Shown piece by piece: positions 44,241-57,781 of a stretch of 64,000 nucleotides of DNA; positions within the stretch are counted from its first letter, which is position 1, and each line of letters starts with the position of its first letter. The position numbers were made by a program, and so were the translations under genes. Under the pieces are notes generated by a model. The model was given only the letters and a program-made list of their open reading frames with translations. It ran no database searches and had not been told where the DNA came from. Source of the DNA: Himantopus leucocephalus (taxonomy: Eukaryota > Chordata > Aves > Charadriiformes > Recurvirostridae); NCBI GenBank assembly GCA_003993805.1, contig RSEF01000001.1, positions 189,950,493-190,014,492 of the forward strand, written 5' to 3'.

Positions 44241-46019
44241 TTTTGGGAAAAGTCTTGATACTTGGGAGTCAAAATGTTAATCAGTTTATAATGGTGTATT
44301 TTTGTCTACCTTAACTATGTTCTGCCTATTTCTCTGTTTGCTTTGTAATAGCATATTTAATTTACCTTGCGGGTATTGTTCTTCAGTTATGGTCTTATTT
44401 CAGCTTTATTCTTTCAAATGTCTCTTGGACTGACATTTGACAATATTTGCATAAAATTGAACCTTTTCGGGTCCAAGTCAGGGGAGAGATTTCGTTCTGT
44501 ATTTGACCTTTCCAATACAATGTATAGGAATTTGGTGACTTGACTTTGGGGATGTTTTGAATACAACATCAAATGAAGTCGTGAGTGGGACCTTCTTACC
44601 CTCTCCCCTCCCAGTCATGGATTAAATCTCACCAAACACAAGTCTTCTTATCCAGAAACACTGGCATCCAAATCCCATTAGGAGAACTGACTTTGCAGCA
44701 TTTTTTGACCATTATAGTGGTAGGGGGAATGACCTTGTATTAGGAAATGTCATTCCCTTTTTTTTAAGACTTGTGTGGTTACGCCAGTAATGATGTTCTG
44801 CAAGGTGGAAGGCTGATGGGCAAAGGGATGAGAACCTGGTCATAATTTTCTTTAAGTAGAACTAGGAAGGAGAAAGCCTATTTACACCTTATATTACACC
44901 CCCACCCCCCATACTGAGGAATACAGAAGTGTAGAAGAAAACAATCCTTGAGCCAACACAACTACTCAATGATTGTATGTTGTTTTCCACATTCTTCTGT
45001 TTTGTTTTGTCTATTTGGATTAAAAATCTTTGCTGCATTAACTTTGGCCTGCAGATCTTCAGCCTGCTCTTTTCTGCCTATAAACATGAATCGTTATTCA
45101 TGGGCGTTATAAGTAAAGAGCCAAGTTCCCTGTGGATTTGTATCCAAAGTGTGGTGATCCCTCTTCCCTATTTTTCTCCCTATATGGTATCCAGCTGCTA
45201 TTTCACCTCAAAAATGCAAATGATGATGCAGGTGGTATTTTTCCTGTTCGCTGCCTGGTGTTGGTAGTTGGCGCTTCATTGTACCAAGTGATTTTTCCAA
45301 CGTGCTGTATGTATAATTTTGTTGTGTAATTCCTGCACCTCCGGATCTGACTTCTGCCTGAATGGTGCACGTATGATATACCTGTGTAGCTTTGGAAATG
45401 CTCACTGGATAATGTCATTTAATCAAATAGGGTGGAGGGAAATTAGTATATTTTCAGAAAGTCAGTAGAAATAATGTACCTAACCCTGTTATAATCACCT
45501 GGAACCAAAACCTTCAGATAGGTTATTTGGGATCTTCTGGTGAAGCAGTAGCCTGCTGCATGCAATTAAGGATTAGCAATAAAGGAATGAAAGGATGCTT
45601 GTTTAGGGTAGAGGAATTAGTTTTCTCACGGAACAGAGTATCAGGGAGAAAGCTGCTCTGAGCTCGTGCAAAGCAGCAAGGGCTCATATCATAAAACCAA
45701 CAGGCCTGAGGATGTGGGCAATTAATGGGAAAAAAAAGTCATTTTCTTTACTCTTTCTCCTTCCTGAGTGAGATCTGTCTTAAGAAAAGCTGTTTTAATT
45801 ATTCTTATTCTGAATATTAAAATTAAATTAGTTTGATGTTACTCTTATGTAGCGGTTGAAATAAAGGCAGATTTCTGTGACCACAGTCACAAATAGTATA
45901 TTTTTGTCTGATACACAAAGCTGGAGAACATTTCTAATGTGTCTCGCTAAAAAGGGAGAGCATCAAAAGTGAAAATTCAAGAAATAAAATTGGTAACAGA
46001 GAAGCAGTGGATGAAACAC

Positions 46020-46110
46020 TCTGAATTTAGGCTACTGTCTCCTAGAATGTGAGTGCTCTACCCTCAAATTTAGGTCTCTGTCCCTTGATGGTAGAGGGAG
46101 AGAGGGAGTT
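46020..46110 (-). mobile_element. Possible tRNA-derived SINE remnant
   Basis: The minus strand reads TTTGAGGGTAGAGCACTCAC then ATTCTAGGAGACAGTAGCCT and AAATTCAGAG. This resembles the tRNA-like head common to ancient amniote SINEs (CTCAGTGGTTAGAGCACTCA, GGGAGACC, GGTTCAAATCC), with both pol III boxes decayed. Confidence 0.35.
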
Positions 46111-49100
46111 GAAATCATTCCACTCTGGCTAGTGGGATATTTTCCAGAGCACAGACATCTGTAAAGCTGATGGACCCTCAGTAAATGCAGGACAAAATGG
46201 GTTATAAGGTTAAACATATATACTGAAATGCTAAATTGACAATATTAGACTAAAATAATAAACAGAAATGTATACATAGTACTTTGAATGGAGTATTGAG
46301 AATACCAAGTCTTTATGACAAGTTACTCAAGCAGAATATTGAGCTCCCTCCTTTAAATAAATGATCTCTGTTAGTGGAAAGCAGGAGAAAAATCACATCT
46401 GTGAAACCATGCCTGCCATAATGTCCTCTTATTCTCTTAGCCTCTGGGCCACAGAGTCAGGAAAGGTGATTCCTGGGAGGATTTTGGAAAATGCATCGCA
46501 GTAGCAGCAATTCTCTCTGGAACCGAGCCTCTATGCGTGTGCACAATGGTATCTTCTAGGGTATGTCTGACTGCCGTATCTCATTTTTATGAGAAAGTGA
46601 CAATGGTAGAGGTGACGGTTTGGTTTCTTGGAGTGATCCACAGGATTGTAATCCTACGGGATTTGCTGGTAGGACTGCTCACCTGGCCGAAGATCAGTGT
46701 GGAGATGCAAGGCACCTTGAAGTGTAGCTGAGAAATCAAAATGTTGACCTTCCAGTGGCCTGTTCACCTTCACTGAAGCCGCAAGCTCCCTGACACCCCC
46801 TCTTTGTGTGTCCTACAGTCTCTATTTGTTTTCTCTTTTCTCCATGATTTATGTATTCCCCAGTTGGTTTGTAGCATGTATGTGGATAGGTAAGCCTGTC
46901 ACTAAAAGTATTGATTGTTTCCTGAACAAGCAAGTAATCAGGTCGTGTTTCTAGCTAACTGTTCTTTAATAGCCAGTTCTCTGTTGGAATGATTTGCGAT
47001 GGAAAATGGATTCATTCACACGAGCTTACTGTTTTGCAAAACTTTTTTTTTTTCTCCTGCCTCTTCAAGTTAGCACTTTTATCTTTTTCCTTTAATTAGA
47101 ACAGCTGGAAGAGCAGTAATAAACACACTTTCCTTTCCTTTGTGTTCACATCCTGAGCGTGCAGAAATACCCTGTTGCATTCTCCTAAGCATCTAAAATA
47201 TTTGTGGAACTCTAGCTCAACATTTTTCTAAAAACGATGTTTATCTGGATTTCCTTTAATTCCATAAATTTGGCCTGCATCCATACAGGGAGTCGGCACA
47301 AGTGCGTGAGGTAGCCAGTATGGCCTGCCTGGGGTGGTGGGATTGAAAGGACAACAAAAATTGGAAGAGAAGCAAACAGTTTTTCATCTGACTAGAGCGG
47401 CAGAAAACCTTGCAGCAACCACCCCGACATGTGCATATGCTAGATGCATCTTTGTTGTTGTCTAAAATGCAAATGTGAATAAATAATACCCTGGTATTTC
47501 TTCAAGATGTCAACAATAATTTCCTGTAGCACGGCTGACTTTCTGGGGCTGTGCAATCTCCGCAACGTAACTGCCCCGCCTTTAAAAAAAAAAAAATTAT
47601 TAAAAAAAAAAAAAGCAGCTGCAAAAGTAGAGCTTTGGGTCCAGAATTGTCCAGCTAAGGGCGGTGCCTGGCTGTACTCCCTTAGGAGGGGGTTTGATGG
47701 GGAACATTATGATCCCTCCCCCTATCCTCTCGCTCTGTATAAAGGCCAAACAATAATAGTAATGCTAACATCGCCATGCTGTGACTTCTGTGCGTATCTG
47801 TATGCTTGTCCCTGGCTGTACCAAACACTTTGTGATTAATAGCATTCCTTGCATAGAAACTTTTACAAATCTCAGCTTCATTCTTGATTTGATTTTTATC
47901 CTGGTAAATATAGACGTAAAAAAATCCAGTGTGAACGAACACTGGCTATTTTTTCCTTCTTCTTCCCAGTATGTGTTTATTATTCATGAATGTGTTGCAA
48001 CATACAAAAATGTAATGAGTGACTCACAGAATGAGAAGAGGAAAAAATACAGTTATAGCTTTTTAATGAGGATTCCTCAGTGGACTACAAGTGTCCGAGT
48101 TAAGAAACCACTGTTCGACTATATAAAACCCACCCAGTCCTTGCTTTTGTGTTCCTTCTGTGTGTATTTGCAACATAGTTTCATTTGGTATATATTTCTA
48201 TTCATTCATTTGCCCGATATGGTTTTTTTCTGTCTTATATCAGGCGTGACAAAATTCTGACATTAAAAACAAACAAAAACCACAGAACAAGATGTTTGCA
48301 AATAGTTCTGGAATTGTTTTTTTTGTTAGAAAGGAAAAGAGCAAAGGCTAAGTTTACTGTTACTGGCATAGTAGCATAGTAACATCTCTAATAGTTTTAC
48401 ATTGAGCTTATATTGTTAAAAATTATACTTGCAAGGACTCCAGAGCAAATATAACCATGCCGTTAAAGCAACACAGCTCTGAAGGAGTATAATAGTAGGG
48501 GATCTGAAGCTTACTTTGTGGGATGATGTCCAGCGCTGATCTACTTCAAAAATCAACGTTGACTTTCTTTCTGGAAAGATTGTTTCTTATTCTTGGAAAA
48601 TCTAACCTTTTCTTTCATACGCATGTTTTTGAATTTTAAGAGTGTTTATCAGTTTCACTTCATGCCTAGTATCCCCTCACCTTTGTGTCTGTCTTGCACA
48701 GTAGCAGGAAACCCATATTTGCTTAAAAGCTTTGTTTGGAGTGCAAATCCATAGAATTAGATAGGCGACCTCATACTTGTCTTTTAAACCAGCTGTACAC
48801 CCAGGTGATAATTTCCTTTGGAAAGCTGTGAATCTAGCATGATCTTCCTGCAGTCAGGATTGTATAGCCTCGTATGATATTAAAATATATTTTTAAAGAA
48901 TTTTCAGGGCTGGTACACATACTGTGTGAGAATTTGGGATAAAAACATCGTGTTGCTATGCCCTTGCTGGTTCTTGGGATATTCAGTAATTATTACCATA
49001 CTAAAATGAGGTCATTTTGGCTTTCTTTGTTGCCAATATGTGGTAGTGAGGTGTTCTGTCCATAACATAGCATTACAGTAACAGTGCACAGCTATACTNA

Positions 49101-52100
49101 TTTTCTGCCTTGTTTCAGAAACTGTTTCTGTCTTTTCAAGCGGTAAACTCTTCTAGATGAAAAAAAAAATACCCAGCTAGAGTTACCTATTTGTTGGTAT
49201 AAAATACATTTCTCTGCCTCTTTACTTCCCAGTCTTTCCATTAGTTGCCTTTTTTGTTGTAGGGCCCGTGCTGGGACAGGGTCCAGAGATGGTATTTAAA
49301 GATGTAAGGGATGTTGGCCTTTTTGGATCAGTTTAGTGATCCTGAATGAAGGACTGGGAAGCAGCAATTTGTAAGCGAGTTGGGTTTTAGGATGCAGCAG
49401 CCCTAACTGCCTGTCTGAATGTGGTGAGTGATACCATTAGGTGAGGCACGAGGATTTCTCCTGTCTGGCACCTGAGAAAACCAGGTAATGTTGCATGTGA
49501 TTTACAAACATTTGCAGATTGTGGTTTAATTCTTTCTGTTCTGTGATTTTTGCAGGGTCTAAAGCCTGCTGAGAGAAGTAGTATCGGCTATAATTTTGTC
49601 CTGTCCTTACTTTAATTTCTCTGTGTGACTGCCTCTGTGTGAGCTGTGGGTTTACAAGTGTGACTTCTGTCGCACCTACTTGCAGGCATGTTTATAGGAT
49701 GTTAAATGACTTTCAGTGCACTTTCCAAAACAGACGGGCAAGTAGCGTGTGGAGGGAGTGTGGAACAGAGCTATCTCAGGTCTGAGAGCCGTGGGTTAAG
49801 CGGCATTTTTGTCCCTTCTCTCTGCCTGCAGCATCCCCCAGGTAACATTCCTCGAGCTTTTTATTTCTTTTTCCCCCAGCTATTGTGCAATCGTGTAAGT
49901 CTTAGAGTGAAAATTTATGATAGTTCTGGGCCAGTCTAGTTCATTACCACCCACAGAGGGAGATCCTGTGTCCTTTGCTGGCAGTGCTCATCGCAGCCTT
50001 TTTGAGCTGACTGAAGAGCAGCCAGTGCTGCCCACCAACCCACCCACCCCAGTCAGCTTTCTGCCGCATTAATGCGTTTAATGGGATCAGTGGAAGGTTT
50101 AACGGGTACCGCGTGAACCAGAATCAATGCAAGGAGAGGATGGGGAGAGAAAAGTGCGGTCGAGGTTGGTAGAGAAGTGTCAGAGAAGCTGGAGCCTGCA
50201 GCTTCTGGCTGAGAGTGGATCAGTGGTTATCGTGTGTCAGAGCTGTATTTACTACCTGGATTTTTTGCAATTCTTTCCCTCCAAAGCCTGTTTGTGAGTA
50301 GAAAGGAGGATATAATCACATTTTAAACCATTCTCAGAAATACTGAGAAGCATTCTTCTCAGCAGAGGCAAACCCGTAACAAAAGGAGGAAGGAAGGAAC
50401 TTAAAAGAGCAAGGAAAAGTGACTATATAAGTAGATTTTCCTAGAGGCTTGTCATCTCTGGGATGTGACCTAGGAATACCTTAGAGGTGATCCAAGAAGA
50501 GTTTGTGCAAGGCTGTACAAGGTCAGGGGTTTGTAGCTGTGTGGGGTGTTGCTGTGCTGCTGGCAAAGGCAGCCACCTTGCCAAATCTGCCTTCACTAGG
50601 AAACACTGGAGGCGAACTTGGAAACATAAAATGGATGAGGTTAAAGCTGCCTGGTGCTCAGCTGTGAATCCATTTCATTTCAAACACCTCTCTCGCCCCT
50701 TCTGCTACCAAGGGATAATTTCTGGAGGCTTGGGAGTTTCCTGACCGCAGACTTGCAAAAGACTCTCTTGTGTATTTTGAAAGAAGACGACATTTACTAT
50801 CTGAAGGATTCCAATTAAACACAGGATGGCCGGGATGCCTTCCCTCCCAGCTTTTGAAAAGAATAGTGGCCTGTTCATACGCGCTTTGTTTACTATCACC
50901 TTTCCTTTCCTACAATTCAACTGAAGTTCAGAAGACCAGCACAGTGAAAAAGTAAGACTGTTTTCTCTCAAATTCATTGTGCTCTACTTTCAGCCTATAC
51001 TCAGCGTGCACTAAAACATCACTGAAAAATACCTTTAAATTGCGAATTAAGAACTGATAGCTGTGTGGGCTGCACTCCAGGTATCCAAAACCCCGGGTTC
51101 CGTATTTCTCCTTTGAGAAGCTTTTTTTACAGAAATCTCTGAAAATGCAAGAGGTTTGTAGATGGCAAACAATCATCTTAAAATTATCGGAAGTATATGG
51201 TCTGAATTTGTGATTAAGTTGTTAAATAACAGTGATGAGAACTTTTCTATACCTAATGTCCTGTAGCAGAGACTTCCTGTGGGGATAGGAGTAAGTTACT
51301 TTATAATCTCCTGATGCAATTTCTCCATGTGTAAATATTTAGGTCATTATGCATCCGGCAGTTTTAGAAACCTACAACAGTTTCAGTGTGTGTTTTATGC
51401 GGCACTTATCGCAGCAGGGTAAGTCCCCAAATCCAAAGTACCAGGACAGTAACACCATGATAGATATATATTACATTAAAATGTTGTAGCGGTGTACTAC
51501 TGTTTCTTGGTCTTGTATACAAAGAGAAAGGAAGGTGCAGGAGTTTGGGTGCTAGCTCAAGACTTGGGTGAAGGCTTGAGATCGTGGGTTCCTACAAAAA
51601 CAAATATGAAACAGAAGTTCTTTAAATCAGGTTTTTATCCAGTCTTGAGCCAGTTTGATGAGGCCCAGAGCCTATGCGAGTTGATGGTATGAGCCTGAGC
51701 TGAGAGCAGGGTGGTGGAGTCTCCTCTTGCAATAGTGGAGAGGAGTTACAGCATCTTGAGCTGCTTTGGGAATGGCACCACGGGGTCCCACGTAAATGGG
51801 AGCTTGCTAGGCTTCTCGTGTGGTGACCTTGTGTATAATATAGCAGGAAAATAAAAAGCAAAGAGCTTTTAAATCTAAAGTTTCTTCTCCCTTTGTCAAA
51901 ATAGTATTTTCTCCTCCCCAGCTGCCATCCAAAACCAAAAGCTGAACACTGTCACAAACCTCCCTTTCGGCCCATTTTTATGAGACTAAAATGTATTTGT
52001 CTTTCAGGTGGGGCAGCATACCTCCAGAGCGCATCTCTCTGGTCTGTCCTGGCGCGGCTTCAGAGCCTCATGCTGTCCCTTGTGCAGGCAGGCTGCTGCG

Positions 52101-52116
52101 GTCCCCTCCTGGCCAA

Positions 52117-52180
52117 CCATCCCATCCCATCCCATCCCATCCCATCCCATCCCATCCCATCCCATCCCATCCCATCCCAC
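52117..52180. repeat. (CCCAT)n pentanucleotide tract
   Basis: Eleven perfect CCCAT units (52121-52175) with a partial unit before and a CCCAC variant after. The complementary strand is (ATGGG)n. It reads as His-Pro-Ile-Pro-Ser on the plus strand and Trp-Asp-Gly-Met-Gly on the minus strand, so the ORFs across it are repeat artefacts. Confidence 0.95.
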
Positions 52181-53608
52181 GCTTGTAGACCTGTAGCTTT
52201 CAAAGCCAGTTGAGAAGGAGGAACAGCGATGACCAAACCAGGGGGTGAAAAGAAAAGCGGCTTCCTCGGGGTCACGTGTGAGGCCAGCAGAAGTGGGAGC
52301 TGCATCCAGATCTCTGCCACCCCAGCCAGCGTGCCGCCCACTCGGCGGCACTGCTCCCCTCAGGGTGTAATTTGGCAAGCGTTTCTCTGGGAGCCGGGGC
52401 CAACGGCAACGTGAAAATTGTATTATGCATTATTTATTTATTTGTGCAGCCTTAACTTTTCCACTGGTGGGTTCCACCCTCTGCCACCCTGTGCGGCTGC
52501 ACAAATATTTGCACTGGGAAACAGTGGGGGGAGTAGCTCAGTGAGAGGAGTATGCAGTCGGGACGGAGCGGAGGGCTAAAGCTGTTTAAATTGGCTTAAG
52601 ATGTGCTGTTGGTCAGTGTCTAGCTATGTCTTTTGGGCAAACGATGATCTAAGTTTCACAAAGATACTCACCCCAGCGATGGGCAAGGTCACTTCTTTAA
52701 GCCAAAATTATAATTAGCAAGAAACCTGATACAGTTCTAGGGATGAGCATCCACCTGCATTTTCTCTCGCTAAATATGTTTACACTTTACATATGCTTTT
52801 AAAAAAATACTGCTTCCAGATTTAGCTTAGAAACGGTGAAATGTTTGCATAGCTTGTGCTCATACATCACTACAAAAAGGTTTTTCAATTTAGTTGATTG
52901 CCTGGATAAGACTGTGTTGTTTTTTTCCCCCCGTAAAACATAACTATTAGACTTTCTTTAATAATTAAAATGGCACTATCCCTGTGCCAATGTTACAGTT
53001 TCCTTGTAACTGCTGTGCAGCTGGGTCAGATTTCTCCTCTCAAAGCCCCAAGATTTCCAAAGGGTTTTGTAGCACAAGAAACAAATGCTTTTAGATGTAA
53101 CACTGGATTAGAATGAAGTTGTTGGGGAGAGGGAAAATACATCTGTTGTGAGAGGTGGAAAATATATAGTGACTAAAATAACATCAGGGTGGTTCTTCCA
53201 CATGGTCTTTTTTCAACCGAGAAATACAAATGAACACATATTTTGATAAAGAGCTGTAGTGAAGCTACTGTAGTAGTAACTTAATTGATACCTTTACTCA
53301 GTAAGTCATAAAAAACGTGCTGCTGCTGCTTTTTCCAGATCTGCCGCTGAAGCAGGCTGCACAATAACATGATAAAAATACATCTAATAAAATTGTAGCT
53401 GGATATCTGCTCTTTAAACAATAGACTGGGAGCCAATTTTGCCTTTGAGTGCCATGCAGGTATCATAAGGACTGAATTACTTGGAAGTAACCCCAAAATT
53501 TTCCTCTTGGTTATTAAACATTAGGAGTAGTTCGAGATACTAATGTCCATAAAACAATGAGTTTTGCTTAGCGAATTGCTTGTGGGACTACTGTTTAATT
53601 GTTACCGG

Positions 53609-53630
53609 GGTGGTGGTGGTGGTGGTGGTG
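53609..53630. repeat. (TGG)n / (GGT)n trinucleotide tract
   Basis: About seven GGT units in a row, producing a run of valines in one frame. It lies at the edge of the GC-rich region that leads into the third CpG island. Confidence 0.85.
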
Positions 53631-54329
53631 TTAATGACAGCTGCACTTAATCATATTTGGAATTATTTCAGTGCATTTGCTAGAAGTAGCTTCAGGTTTT
53701 CACTCACGCCTTCCCTGCTCGTTGCGAGGTCGCCTCTGCCGCTTGCATTTCTCCCCTTGCCTCCCAGCTCCTTCCCCTGCAGAGCTCCTTGCCCTCTCCT
53801 TGTCCGTGTGGGCTTGGGTCTCTGCGCCGTGCCGTGCCGTCCCTCGGGGCCAGCGCCCTGCTGCGGGCTCCGTCCTTCTGGAAACTTGGTGGAAAACGAG
53901 CGCCTGCCAACAGGGCGTGCGCTGACCCTTCCTGCTGAAACAAGGTGGGAAGCTCTCCTTGTCCTCACCCTCCATGCCGTTGTCTTCACAACCAAATTTC
54001 CGTTGGGCCTTTTGGTGCGTAGAGCCCCGTCCCAAGCGCTGTGCGTTGCCTTCGTCTGGGCGGCTCCCGGCGCCGGTGTTTATCAGGCACAAGAGTTCGT
54101 TCGAAGAACACGAGGAGCACATCGGAAACTTACTGGGGATGGCGGAAAACTCCGGCTTTGGAGTTCGATGCGCGCGGGTGCTCCATCGAACACTGCGCCT
54201 TTCCCTGAGCTGTTTGGGCCCCCCAAAGCTTCACTTTTTTCCCATGGGATTAACCAGTTTAGCGCAAGCAAGACAGCGTTGGTAGAAAATACCACAGGAA
54301 CGTGTTTATTTATTGGTGGCTCATGAAGA

Positions 54330-55130
54330 GGAGCGGGTGGGATGTCACCTTGGGGCTCCCAGGTGCGGGGCGCTCAGAGGCAGGCCAGGGCCGCCTCAGG
54401 GACGCGGAGGGGGAGCCATGAGCCCAACGGCCGGCAGAGCACCCTGGTCAGGCTCCTGGCACCGAGGGGAGGCGAAGTGGGGGGCGCGAAGCCGGCCGGC
54501 CATCCCCCTTCTCCGGCCACCGAGCTGCCCCGTTCCCCCACGCACCCTTCTTGTCAGCGCAGCCCCGGGGGAGCGGAGCTGGGGCCGCCGCCACCTGCGG
54601 GCCGGGCCCGGCGGAGCTCTGGCCGCCGCCCGGGGCGTGTCGTGTCGAGCCGAGCCGCGCCGCGCCGCGTCGAGCCGCCCGGCCCCGCGGTGACTCACCG
54701 GCCGGGGCCCGGGCACCACTTCCCCCCCTCGACAGGAGCCATTTTAGCTACACGAAGCTGCGGGGCGGCGGCGCAAGGCTCCGCGGCGAGGCGGTACGTG
54801 CTCCCCGGGGAGGGAAGGGCGGCCGGGCCGGGGGTGGCGGGGGGGGGACGCGGCTTCCCCCGGGGGTTGGGGGCCTCGGCCGCCTCGACGGTGCGTGGCC
54901 CGCGCCTGGAGCAGCTCTCCTCAGCCGTCGGGGGAGGATTAGCTGGGGGGGTGGGGGAGGAGAAAGGGAACTTGTGGTAAAGCGCAGCAAAAAATAATTT
55001 GAGCCGGGAGTAAAAGCCCCGTTTTGGGGCAGCAGCGCCGGGAGCTGAGCGCGTCGCTCCGGGCGAAGGGCACCGCAGACGCCGCTGTGCTAGCCCTGAA
55101 CCGGCACGAGAGAGCCCGTCTGTAATTTCC
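54330..55130. promoter_or_regulatory. Third CpG island, candidate alternative promoter
   Basis: CpG-dense sequence with GCCGCGCC-type runs, flanked by weaker GC-rich DNA from about 53.7 kb and to about 55.5 kb. A plausible plus-strand donor lies at 54794 (GAGGCG|GTACGT). YY1-like sites are seen: AAAATGGCTCC on the minus strand near 54738-54748, and AAGATGGCAGG at 55404-55414 on the plus strand. I see no supported coding exon; the proline/arginine-rich ORFs overlap in several frames. If the neighbouring divergent promoter is that of ELF1, this could be its downstream promoter. Confidence 0.6.
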
Positions 55131-57734
55131 CTGCGTTCTTAGAATTTTGTCGCCTTCGGAGCGGGTGGAGGTGTCAGGCAGGCTGCCCACCTGGCCCCCT
55201 TCAGCCGCCGCTCAGCTGGCTGTACAGTACACGAATTTTATTTATTCCGAAGCTACGCTTACCTGGAGCCGGTTAACATGTAGCAGAGCGTGGTCCAAAG
55301 CGGTTCAGGCAAAGTGTTAAGTCATCGGTGCCGTGGCTTTGAGCACCTCGGAGGTGCTCAAAGGCTCGGCCGCCCTTGTCCCGCTGTGGTCCCGAGCGAC
55401 GCTAAGATGGCAGGTTCGTCCTTTCGAAGATGGATCGCTCTCTGCGCCCGCGGCCTTCAGCTGCGGTTCTGTTTCTGCCGAAACAAACTCATTCAGCACC
55501 GGCCACTGCAGTGTCGTTTTCAAATAGAGAGGGGGTTAAATTGTTTTGTGCGGGGGGGAGAAAAAAAAATGGGCAGGTACTCACCTTTTCGTGAAAATGC
55601 TTAAGAAACAATAGTAATGGGGATGGTGTACATGGCAGAGGGACAGACCAATTATAAAACGGGCTTAGTGGTAGTTGTAATGGGAGAAGAAAATCCTGGA
55701 GGTAATTGTGGTGTGTCAAATTGCTTTTTAAGCTTTCAGTGGATGAAAACCACCTTGATTCTCCTAATTATGTACAATAGTGTAATATTTTAAAAAAGCA
55801 TGAGTGTTTCCACCTTGTTTATAGTTGAACAGAAATACAGGCTATAATACCTTTAGAAGTTTTGTCTGGGTGTATAACTTTGGACAGTATATTTCAGTCT
55901 TTCAGTTGAGAAATAAAGTTGAATATCTTCCTACTGAAAATGAAGTGACAGTGAGCTCAAACTGTTGCACGCTTCCCAGTTTCATTTACTGTATGGAGCC
56001 AATATCTGCGAAGTATAATGGAGTCTTGCTTAATACTGCGATCGCTTGCAGGGGAGGGAGAGAGGGAGGCAACCATTAAGTAAATGGTCGTGCTTTGGGT
56101 GAGGCTGTCTCTTGCCTTCAGCCTTTCCAGTGTTCACCCGTATCTTCCTTCTGCATTTTATGGGATGTTGTGTTTTTTACCATCTTTTGATTCTATGTTT
56201 TGCCTTTTTTCTTTCTAAAAGCAAAGTTTTTGTAAGGAGATATATTTGGTGCATTGTTTCATGTTGAAAAATCCACAGAGAAAATGATAAGACTACAGAA
56301 GAACCACATGGAAAAAAATTGTTTTAAGTTAGCGATAAGAGTTATTTACTGAAAAATTCTTCAAGGTATTTACATCTTCCTTTTTTTCTCTATGAGTTTT
56401 ATTTTCAGATCTTAGGGCTGAGGCAACAATTGTCTGCCGTGCTTCCAACTGGCAGAGCACGAGCCTCCCTTTCCTTACCTCTTTCCTCCCCTTCTTTCTG
56501 CTGTACTGGACCCTGCCGAGACATCCAGCCTTAAAAACTTGAATTATCCTAAGTTGGTTCCCAAGGTGTGGCTGCTTATCTTGGGCAGAACACTTTTTGT
56601 GTGCTAAAGGGTAAGTTGCTACTGCTGCTTTCTCTCGAGCAAGGCTCTGTGGAGGAGCAGTTCCTCTTTGAGGGCACAGTTGCCATGTTCGGGCTTTCTT
56701 GCTGCTGCGCAAGGACTATGCCAGGGCTACAGAAGCATCTGGGGTGCAGTGGTGGAGCTAGGAAAAAGTGATTTGAACTCCTTACAGATGACAGCTTTTA
56801 CAGATCTTCTGGAAGGCAGAGAAGTGGATTAGAGGGGACAGAGAAATGGCGTTAGTTTTTGTTTATTTTTATAGCTGAAGACTGTGTTTGTCTCAAAAAA
56901 ACCCAAACCAACCCAACCTTTCTTTTCTCCCCCCGCCTTAAGGCAGGGATCTTTCAGTTTGGATGGAGTTTGTGGTTGTTGAGAGATGAGCCATGGGAGT
57001 GATATCATTAGATGCCAGTTAGTTAACTTGAACATTATTTCCAGACCCGTGCTTTTACAGAAGTGCCTGTTTTCTAATGTGCTCCTTTTTTTCATCCGTT
57101 GAATATTAGAATTGCCAAGTCCGTGATCTTGGCACTCAAATGAGAAAAAAAAAAGAAGTGAACGTCCAGATTTGAAGAATGTTGTTGGCCTGGTATAGCC
57201 TGATGTTTCAGTATTGCTGCAAACTCATACTCCAGTGGTGTGCGTTACTCTTGGGACACTTCTGTGTATATAAAAAAAAAAATACAGGAGGTGTGTAAGT
57301 GTAACCTTTTCTCTCTTTTCAGCACAGCTGTATTCAAGGGAGGGGACTACAGTAGGACTGTGTTCAGTGAGCTGATAGCAAAGACTAAGAAAAACGCAGG
57401 ATTTCCCTGTGTATCAGAGGAGAAGCTTTGATCTCCAAAACAGCTTTCACTTCTTGCAAGTGTTAGCAAAAGTTTCTCAGCTTTCGCTGGCAGATTTTGT
57501 TGTTTTCACTGACAGTTTTGTTAACTCGCTGGAGTTTTGTTGGGTGTGCGAGGAGCAGCAAGGACTTTCCCCCGCCGGAGTGATTCAGCACAGGAGTGGC
57601 AGGAGGTGGAGTTCACGTTTCCAGCCTTGGTTACCATCCTCTCTGTAAGCGCTGAAACTTTGCTGCCGTATGCCGGTGATTTACTGTGCTTATCCTTTTA
57701 ATGCCACTGATGTGCTTTAGAGATTATTTGCTTC

Positions 57735-57781
57735 CTTAAATCTTACTTAAATGTTGCTTTCTTAAATCTTACTTAAATGTT
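57735..57781. repeat. 26-bp-period tandem duplication
   Basis: CTTAAATCTTACTTAAATGT(T) occurs at 57735-57755 and again at 57761-57781, 21 of 21 bases identical. This is a simple local duplication. Confidence 0.85.

Larger units (their letters stand above)
32500..54300. other. Long noncoding interval, possibly first intron of a plus-strand gene
   Basis: About 22 kb without a recognisable coding exon, RNA gene or full-length element. It is AT-rich with A/T homopolymers (32527-32540, 33139-33150, 42112-42129, 47583-47614). Supported items are listed separately: CR1 (43813-43947), a CCCAT tract, a 27-bp tandem repeat, two SINE-like remnants, and two single-N positions (40740, 49099). The lack of exons fits a large 5' intron between two alternative promoters, but it could equally be intergenic. 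Confidence 0.5.

Noticed and set aside
53580..54326. 248-residue plus-strand ORF, the longest with a valine run and several hydrophobic stretches
   Set aside because: It begins in a TGG/GGT repeat, runs into CpG-rich DNA where stops are rare, overlaps equally open minus-strand frames, and shows no family resemblance.
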